Below are positions 59,571 to 64,000 of a stretch of DNA of 64,000 bases, piece by piece. The notes under the pieces are model-generated. The model saw only the letters and a list, made by a program, of their open reading frames with translations. It was not told the DNA's origin and did no database searches. Origin of the DNA: an uncultured Oscillospiraceae bacterium (GTDB lineage Bacteria; Bacillota; Clostridia; Oscillospirales; Oscillospiraceae); NCBI GenBank assembly GCA_934654755.1, contig CAKUGQ010000005.1, positions 1-64,000 on the forward strand, given 5' to 3'. Position 1 is the first letter of the stretch. Every line of letters begins with the position of its first letter. Made by a program: the position numbers and the translations under genes.

Positions 59571-60568
59571 ATGCATTTGTTGCCGGAAGCGGTGCATGGG
59601 GCACGGCGCTGGCGTTGGTATTGCTGAAGAACGGCCATACCGTGACCCTTTGGTCACACAGCACCGAGAGCTGCCGCCGGCTTGTACAGACGCGGCAGAA
59701 TCCCTATCTCCCGGGAGTGACGCTGCCGGACGCGCTGCGCTTTACCGACCGCGTCTGTGACGCACGGGGGTCGGAGCTGCTCGTGTTTGCAACGCCTTCG
59801 TTTGCCGTGCGTGAGACGGCGCGGAAGTTTGCGCCATACATCTCGGAATCGGCCGTGCCCGTCTCCGTGACAAAGGGCATTGAAGCGCATTCCGGCCTGC
59901 GCATGAGCCAGATCATCGGGCAGGAAACCGGAAAAACCGTCGTTGCGCTGTCCGGCCCTTCGCACGCCGAGGAGGTCAGTCGGGGAAACCCTACCGGTAT
60001 CGTGGCTGCCTGTCCGGACCGCACGCTGGCCGAGGCGGTACAGAGCGCATTTATGAGCGAGCGCCTTCGTGTTTATACCAGTCCGGATATTGTGGGTGTA
60101 GAATTGGGTGCGGCGTTTAAGAATGTCATCGCACTCTGCGCAGGCATCTGTGACGGTATGGGTTACGGCGACAATGCCAAAGCGCTCCTGATGACGCGCG
60201 GGCTGTCCGAGGTCGCCCGTCTCGGGATGGCGATGGGTGCGAAGCGCGAGACGCTGGCGGGGCTGGCGGGTGTGGGCGACCTGATCGTCACCTGTACCTC
60301 CATGCACTCGCGCAACCGCCGCGCGGGGATTCTCATAGGGCAGGGTATGCCTGTGGACGAGGCGATGCGCCAGGTCGGCGCAGTTGTTGAGGGTTACTAT
60401 GCAACGGCGTCGACCGCCGAGCTTGCCGGGCGCTACGGCGTAACCATGCCGATCACCCGTGCCGCCTATCAACTCCTGTACGAGGGCGGCCGACCGCACG
60501 AGGCGCTTGATGCGCTGATGCTGCGCCAGAAGGCCTGCGAAATTGAAGATGCGGAGTGGGCAAGATGA
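59567..60568 (+). CDS. gpsA: NAD(P)-dependent glycerol-3-phosphate dehydrogenase
   Basis: A 333-residue dehydrogenase making glycerol-3-phosphate for PlsY. The cofactor site is VAGSGAWGTALALV (about 5-18). Catalytic Lys lies in VTKGIE (about 104) and ALCAGICDGMGYGDNAKALL near 190-210; LAGVGDLIVTC (about 235) follows. Start overlaps the plsY stop (ATGA), typical of a plsY-gpsA pair. Confidence 0.96.
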   Translation: MNAFVAGSGAWGTALALVLLKNGHTVTLWSHSTESCRRLVQTRQNPYLPGVTLPDALRFTDRVCDARGSELLVFATPSFAVRETARKFAPYISESAVPVSVTKGIEAHSGLRMSQIIGQETGKTVVALSGPSHAEEVSRGNPTGIVAACPDRTLAEAVQSAFMSERLRVYTSPDIVGVELGAAFKNVIALCAGICDGMGYGDNAKALLMTRGLSEVARLGMAMGAKRETLAGLAGVGDLIVTCTSMHSRNRRAGILIGQGMPVDEAMRQVGAVVEGYYATASTAELAGRYGVTMPITRAAYQLLYEGGRPHEALDALMLRQKACEIEDAEWAR

Positions 60569-60978
60569 ATCAGACAAACCGAAAGAAGGAGCTGCTGCGC
60601 TCCGTTAAATTTCTGCTGTTTTCCGTTTCTGCGGGCATCATTCAGCTTGGTGCGTTTACACTGTTGTTTGAGTTGCTGCACCTTTACGAATGGCTGAGCT
60701 ATCTGATTGCGCTGGTTCTGTCGGTGGTGTGGAATTTCACGCTCAACCGCCGCTTCACCTTCCGGTCGGTAAACAACATTCCCGCAGCCATGCTGAAGGT
60801 TGCGGCTTTCTATGCGGTTTTCACTCCGGCGTCTACCTGGCTGGAGGCATTTCTGACGAACGGCCTGCACTGGAATGCATACCTTGCCACGACGATCAAT
60901 ATGGTCCTGAATTTTGTTCTGGAGTTTCTTTACGATCGTTCCGTGGTATTTCGCGGCAGTATTGACAGCCGCGAATAA
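60565..60978 (+). CDS. GtrA-family membrane protein
   Basis: A 137-residue protein with four membrane helices: FLLFSVSAGIIQLGAFTLLF, YLIALVLSVVWNFTLNRRFT, KVAAFYAVFTPASTWLEAF and the C-terminal LATTINMVLNFVLEFLY. It ends with LYDRSVVF. GtrA proteins flip or hold polyprenyl-linked sugars for cell-wall or glycolipid decoration. The start ATG overlaps the gpsA stop. Confidence 0.88.
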   Translation: MNQTNRKKELLRSVKFLLFSVSAGIIQLGAFTLLFELLHLYEWLSYLIALVLSVVWNFTLNRRFTFRSVNNIPAAMLKVAAFYAVFTPASTWLEAFLTNGLHWNAYLATTINMVLNFVLEFLYDRSVVFRGSIDSRE

Positions 60979-60983
60979 AATGT

Positions 60984-61013
60984 CCCCGTTTGTAAAAAAT
61001 TTTACAAACGGGG
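60984..61013 (+). terminator. Terminator after the gtrA-like gene
   Basis: CCCCGTTTGTAAAA and TTTTACAAACGGGG, perfect 14-bp stem, then CGTTTTG. Confidence 0.85.
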
Positions 61014-61024
61014 CGTTTTGCCTA

Positions 61025-61053
61025 TTGTCTTGCCGGAAAAGCGGCGCTATACT
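61025..61053 (+). promoter_or_regulatory. Promoter of the HdeD-like gene
   Basis: TTGTCT (61025-61030), 17-base spacer, TATACT (61048-61053). Confidence 0.65.
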
Positions 61054-61082
61054 GATAAAAAAGAACAAAAGGAGTGTTATCC

Positions 61083-61685
61083 ATGGCCAAACGTTCCAAT
61101 TCCCCGCTTCGCGCGGCGAAGCTGTCGTATCTGTTTATTTCCTTTGCTCTGTGCGCTCTGGGCATTGTGCTGCTGGCGCTCCCGGAGATATCCGCGCGTG
61201 TGCTGGGTATCGTGTTCGGCGTTCTGCTCATTGCCTACGGCTGTGCCCGCCTGACGGCTTATTTCACCCGCGGCGGCTGGGGGTTGCTGTTTCGCTACGA
61301 CCTGTCGATGGGGATCCTGCTGGTTTTGCTGGGCGTGCTCGTCCTGATGTTTCCGTCGAGCGTTATGACCTTCCTGACCATTGTACTGGGCGCTTATATC
61401 ATTGTTGACGGTATCTTCAAGCTCCAGATCAGCCTTGACGCGCACCGTTACGGTCTGCGCCAGTGGTGGGTGCTGCTGCTGATGTCGCTCGCGTCGGCGG
61501 TTTGCGGCGTGCTGCTGCTCCTGCATCCGTATCTCGGCAGCAGCTTCCTGATGATCTATCTCGGCGTGACCCTACTGTGCGAGGGGATTATGAATCTGAG
61601 TGCGCTTTGGACGATCTCCCGCCTGATGAAGCAGATGCCCCGCAAGGTGATCGATGCCGAATGGTATGAGGACGTAGACGAATGA
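61083..61685 (+). CDS. HdeD-like (DUF308) membrane protein
   Basis: A 200-residue membrane protein with about six short helices in paired repeats (for example LGIVLLALPEISARVLGIVF, LLVLLGVLVLMFPSSVMTFL, LIYLGVTLLCEGIMNLSALW), as in DUF308/HdeD. HdeD is linked to acid resistance in E. coli; in Firmicutes the role is unknown. ATG at 61083 has AAAGGAG. Its stop overlaps the next gene. Confidence 0.85.
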   Translation: MAKRSNSPLRAAKLSYLFISFALCALGIVLLALPEISARVLGIVFGVLLIAYGCARLTAYFTRGGWGLLFRYDLSMGILLVLLGVLVLMFPSSVMTFLTIVLGAYIIVDGIFKLQISLDAHRYGLRQWWVLLLMSLASAVCGVLLLLHPYLGSSFLMIYLGVTLLCEGIMNLSALWTISRLMKQMPRKVIDAEWYEDVDE

Positions 61686-62407
61686 GTCTTGTCACGGCGC
61701 TGTCTGCACTGTTCCTGCTCGGCGGCGGGCTGGGCTGGGTGACGGAGTTCTTTTTTCGCCGTGCCGTGCACGGCAAGTGGGTCAACCCCGGTTTTCTGAA
61801 CGGCCCGTGCCTGCCCCTCTACGGCTTCGGTGTCCTCGCGCTTTACGGGTTATGCAGCATCGAACTGCCCTTCCTGCACTCGCAGGCTGCGCAGCTTCTT
61901 GTGCGCATCGGACTGATTGCGGTGGCAATGACCGCAATCGAGTATGTCACTGGCGTGATATTTACGCGATATTTCCATGTCCGTCTCTGGGATTACAGTA
62001 CCCGCCCCGGGAACATCGACGGGATCATTTGCCCGCTGTTCAGCCTGATCTGGGCATTGGCGGGCGCGGCTTATGCGCTTTTGCTGCATCCGAAGCTCAC
62101 GGCGCTTGTCGCATGGTTGGGTGAGCACCCGCTGCTGCATTTTTTCACCGGAATCTTTATCGGCTTGTTTCTCGTGGATGTGTTTGATTCGTTCCGCGTG
62201 GCCGCGAAGATCCGCGAATTTGCCGGGGAACATAAATTGCAGATCCGCTATGAGCAGTTTAAGCTGTCCGTGCAGCGGCGTGCGCAGGAAAACCGCCTGA
62301 AGCATCACTTCCTGCTGCCGCTTCATACCCCCGGTTCGCTGAGGACCGAGCTGGAGCAGTATTTGGCCGCGCTGCGCGAGAAGGCGCCGCGAAAAAGGAA
62401 AAATTGA
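61682..62407 (+). CDS. PF06541-type membrane protein (putative ABC transporter CmpB-like)
   Basis: A 241-residue membrane protein. GWVTEFFFRRAVHGKWVNPG (about 18-37), FLNGPCLPLYGFGVL (about 38-52) and a run ending LWDYSTRPGNIDG then IICPLFSLIWAL (about 102-127) are the family's conserved motif. The C-terminal 60 residues are a charged cytoplasmic helix. The function is poorly known. Start overlaps the previous stop by four bases (ATGA). Confidence 0.85.
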   Translation: MSLVTALSALFLLGGGLGWVTEFFFRRAVHGKWVNPGFLNGPCLPLYGFGVLALYGLCSIELPFLHSQAAQLLVRIGLIAVAMTAIEYVTGVIFTRYFHVRLWDYSTRPGNIDGIICPLFSLIWALAGAAYALLLHPKLTALVAWLGEHPLLHFFTGIFIGLFLVDVFDSFRVAAKIREFAGEHKLQIRYEQFKLSVQRRAQENRLKHHFLLPLHTPGSLRTELEQYLAALREKAPRKRKN

Positions 62408-62414
62408 CGAGCTT

Positions 62415-62464
62415 GCCCGCCTGTGCGGGCAAAAAGAAAAACAGGACGGGAGACCGTCCTGTTT
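62415..62464. terminator. Double hairpin terminator
   Basis: GCCCGC-CTGT-GCGGGC (62415-62430) then AAACAGGACGG-GAGA-CCGTCCTGTTT (62439-62464) followed by GTTTTTT on the plus strand. On the minus strand it is followed by TTCTTTTT, so it also ends rpmB. Confidence 0.88.
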
Positions 62465-62485
62465 GTTTTTTCCGTATGACGCGAA

Positions 62486-62674
62486 TCAGATTGCGCGCTC
62501 AACCTTGTTGGAACGGAGGCATCTGGTACAGACGTACACATGGCGGGGGGAGCCGTCAACGATCGCCTTAACACGCTTTACGTTGGGCTTCCAAGCTCTG
62601 TTGGAGCGACGGTGGGAGTGGGAGACCTTAATGCCGAACGTGACACCCTTACCGCAAAAATCGCACTTTGCCAA
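62486..62674 (-). CDS. rpmB: 50S ribosomal protein L28
   Basis: A 62-residue L28. AKCDFCGKGV and VCTRCLRS give a CxxC...CxxC zinc ribbon. SHSHRRSNRAWKPNVKRV (about 19-36) is the rRNA-binding segment. The start is TTG, eight bases after GGAGG; no ATG is available. Terminator overlaps with the convergent gene. Confidence 0.96.
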   Translation of the reverse strand: MAKCDFCGKGVTFGIKVSHSHRRSNRAWKPNVKRVKAIVDGSPRHVYVCTRCLRSNKVERAI

Positions 62675-62708
62675 TTACTGCACCTCCAATCGTTACAAAA
62701 ATCACCGA

Positions 62709-62727
62709 TGCGTGGCAGTTCCACGCA
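62709..62727 (-). promoter_or_regulatory. Hairpin in the rpmB leader
   Basis: TGCGTGG-CAGTT-CCACGCA, perfect 7-bp stem upstream of the rpmB ribosome site. It could be a ribosomal-protein leader; no family is recognised. Confidence 0.45.
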
Positions 62728-62737
62728 GACGACCTAT

Positions 62738-62766
62738 ATAATAGCAAAGTTCTTTCGAAAAAGCAA
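62738..62766 (-). promoter_or_regulatory. Promoter of rpmB
   Basis: Minus strand TTGCTT (62761-62766), 17-base spacer, TATTAT (62738-62743). Confidence 0.6.
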
Positions 62767-62856
62767 GAGAAAAATCGGAAAATTTTTATTTTTTTCGCGC
62801 TTCCGCACCGCCGGTATGGGAGCGAAAAATATTTCGATTTTTTTGCAAAAAATGGC

Positions 62857-62900
62857 TTGCAATTTCCGAAGATATGGTGTATACTTGGTACACGTACCAA
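62857..62900 (+). promoter_or_regulatory. Promoter and palindromic operator of the Nif11 peptide array
   Basis: TTGCAA (62857-62862), 17-base spacer, TATACT (62880-62885). TTGGTAC-AC-GTACCAA (62885-62900) is a perfect inverted repeat covering the expected start of transcription, as for a repressor. The regulator is not in the window. Confidence 0.8.
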
Positions 62901-62963
62901 TTGTTCCGCAAAACAGCGGATTGATTCTTGCCGCTGCGTGAAGAAGGAGAGATGAGAGAACCC

Positions 62964-63350
62964 ATGAATTTCCCCGGTGAACTGATCGAAAAGGCCCTTC
63001 GTGCCCGGAGTGCAGAGGAGCTCGCAGCTCTTGCGCAGCAGGCCGGCTACGAAATGACGCCGGAGCAGGCGCAAGTGTATTTCGCACAGCTCCACCCGAG
63101 AATGGGCGAGCTTTCGGACAATGAACTGGGCAATGTAAGCGGCGGCTGTCATATGCGCGACGGGCGGCTCGTTGTCAACCCGACGCACAGCTGCGACCTG
63201 TGGGTCTGCAAGGATCATGGCACCCGCTTTTGCCTTGACCCCGGTTTTGTCCCGGTTTGCCCGATCTGCAACAGAGTTGCGGTCTGCAAGACCTGTAAAT
63301 ACGGCTTGAATTTCAAGAGCACCTGGCTCTGCGACCACCCAAAACAGTAG
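62964..63350 (+). CDS. Nif11-type leader peptide with nine-cysteine core, copy 1
   Basis: A 128-residue peptide precursor. The N-terminal leader (about 1-61) has SAEELAALAQQAGYEMTPEQ and ends GELSDNELGNVSGG, the double-Gly end of Nif11-like leaders. The core (about 62-128) has nine Cys: HSCDLWVC, a C-rich centre CPICNRVAVCKTC, and TWLC near the end. This is long and ribbon-like compared with most ribosomal peptide cores. An ATG at 62952 is too close to AAGGAG; the true start could be either ATG, 62964 being preferred. The precursor may be exported, modified or bind zinc. It is the first of at least three tandem copies. Confidence 0.82.
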   Translation: MNFPGELIEKALRARSAEELAALAQQAGYEMTPEQAQVYFAQLHPRMGELSDNELGNVSGGCHMRDGRLVVNPTHSCDLWVCKDHGTRFCLDPGFVPVCPICNRVAVCKTCKYGLNFKSTWLCDHPKQ

Positions 63351-63369
63351 AACGAAAGGGGGATATCTG

Positions 63370-63750
63370 ATGGAAATGAACAAAAAGCTGCTTGTAAAAG
63401 CAAAGGAGGCAAAATCGGCGGAAGAGCTGATGGCGCTTGCGAAGGAAAACGGCGTAGAAATGACCGAGGAAAGCGCCAATGCGTATCTGGACCTTTTGCA
63501 CCCCGAGACGGACGAGCTCAGCGAGGAGGAGCTGAACAATGTTTCCGGCGGCGGGTGTAAGAAGGGCGATGAGACCGTAGTCTCGGCGCTCCATTCCTGC
63601 TCGAAGTGGCGCTGCTGGTCCTGCGGTGAAAAATATCGCAAGAGCGCCATTGGAAAGTGGTGCAGCAAATGCGGTGAGCTTGCCGTATGCAGCCAGTGCA
63701 TTTTTAACAAGTACGAAAAGGGTCTTTGGCTCTGTACCTATGGAAGCTGA
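63370..63750 (+). CDS. Nif11-type leader peptide with nine-cysteine core, copy 2
   Basis: A 126-residue precursor. The leader includes SAEELMALAKENGVEMTEES and TDELSEEELNNVSGG. The core (from about residue 62) has nine Cys: HSCSKWRCWSCG, CSKCGELAVCSQC and LWLC. Aligned with copy 1 it keeps H-S-C-x2-W-x-C-x2-[C/H]-G, C-x2-C-x3-AVC-x2-C and WLC, so the core framework is under selection while the residues between vary. Start has AGGGGG seven bases upstream, 19 bases after copy 1. Confidence 0.85.
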   Translation: MEMNKKLLVKAKEAKSAEELMALAKENGVEMTEESANAYLDLLHPETDELSEEELNNVSGGGCKKGDETVVSALHSCSKWRCWSCGEKYRKSAIGKWCSKCGELAVCSQCIFNKYEKGLWLCTYGS

Positions 63751-63762
63751 GGTGAATCGAAA

Positions 63763-64000
63763 ATGAAACTGACAAACGAAATGATGGAAAAGGCAAAAGC
63801 CGCAGACTCGCCCAAAGCGCTGCTGCAGCTTGCAAAGGAAAACGGTGTTGAAATCTCCGAAGCGGAAGCGAATGAATACTTTAACCTGCTTCGACCGCGG
63901 GACGGCGCGGTATCCGACGAGGAGCTTGAAAATGTTACCGGCAGCGGCTGCGGCGGCAGCAGTGAGCCCCGCCCGGCTCCGCGATACAAAATCGGCTCCA
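63763..64000 (+). CDS. Nif11-type leader peptide, copy 3, cut by the window end
   Basis: Partial: 79 codons are visible. The leader has SPKALLQLAKENGVEISEAE and GAVSDEELENVTGSGC, where the cleavage site reads GS instead of GG. The core begins GCGGSSEPRPAPRY, which differs from the first two copies, so the third core may be of another type. Start follows GAGGTG, 12 bases after copy 2. The rest lies beyond 64000. Confidence 0.82.
   Translation, partial: MKLTNEMMEKAKAADSPKALLQLAKENGVEISEAEANEYFNLLRPRDGAVSDEELENVTGSGCGGSSEPRPAPRYKIGS

Overview
The window looks like a chromosome segment of an anaerobic, spore-forming Firmicute, most likely a Clostridia of the Oscillospiraceae type. The evidence is GC-rich DNA, strong Shine-Dalgarno sites, consensus sigma-A promoters, a complete spoIIAA-spoIIAB-sigF operon, a GerM-type lipoprotein, a DacF-type carboxypeptidase, and many iron-sulfur enzymes with no respiratory oxidase. 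The family placement is inference from gene content; no rRNA is present.

Layout. (1) 1-5020: a small, lower-GC mobile element with a large serine recombinase, a TnpW-like protein, a stem-loop-rich noncoding block and four cargo genes (two GNATs, a DJ-1/PfpI protein, a DUF1413-like protein), bounded by short inverted repeats. (2) 5048-15009, minus strand: one tightly coupled operon for a malate/lactate dehydrogenase, HdrBCA, FlxDCBA and a two-subunit fumarate-reductase-like enzyme, ending with a PQ-loop-like membrane protein. It reads as a soluble NADH-linked electron-bifurcating module joined to a fumarate (or similar) reductase. (3) 15282-16834: an MBL-fold hydrolase and a GntR/HutC regulator. 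(4) 16996-39137, minus strand: 21 co-directional genes that look like one catabolic regulon. They encode a TPP-dependent E1alpha/E1beta/E2 complex at the promoter end and its E3 at the far end, a BMP-type ABC importer, two SDRs, an iron alcohol dehydrogenase, three amidohydrolases, a hydantoin-racemase-like protein, two ureidoglycine-aminohydrolase-like bicupins, a TIM-barrel protein, an FGGY kinase, a class III aminotransferase and a nitroreductase. The substrate is probably a cyclic ureide, pyrimidine or related nitrogen compound, but the sequence does not settle it. (5) 39138-40236: 1.1 kb with no convincing gene. (6) 40237-43375: a flavin reductase, a divergent PucG/AGXT-type aminotransferase and IclR regulator, and a DUF1653 protein. 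(7) 43456-44913: a CsoR-controlled metal P-type ATPase locus in which the ATPase is a clear pseudogene. (8) 45179-52796: tRNA-Thr(CGT), sigF operon, gerM-like gene, two-component system, DacF-like carboxypeptidase, uracil-DNA glycosylase, and a small lipoprotein. (9) 52993-62674: housekeeping genes (ferredoxin, pepF, RluA-type synthase, yceD-rpmF, der-plsY-gpsA-gtrA, two membrane proteins, rpmB). (10) 62857-64000: a promoter with a palindromic operator drives at least three tandem Nif11-type leader peptides; the first two carry nine-cysteine, zinc-ribbon-like cores. The array runs off the window.

The most unusual items are the tandem Nif11/zinc-ribbon peptides, the Hdr-Flx-fumarate-reductase operon, and the 21-gene ureide-type catabolic run. 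Several start codons differ from the longest open frame, and non-ATG starts (GTG, TTG) are noted where the ribosome binding site decides.
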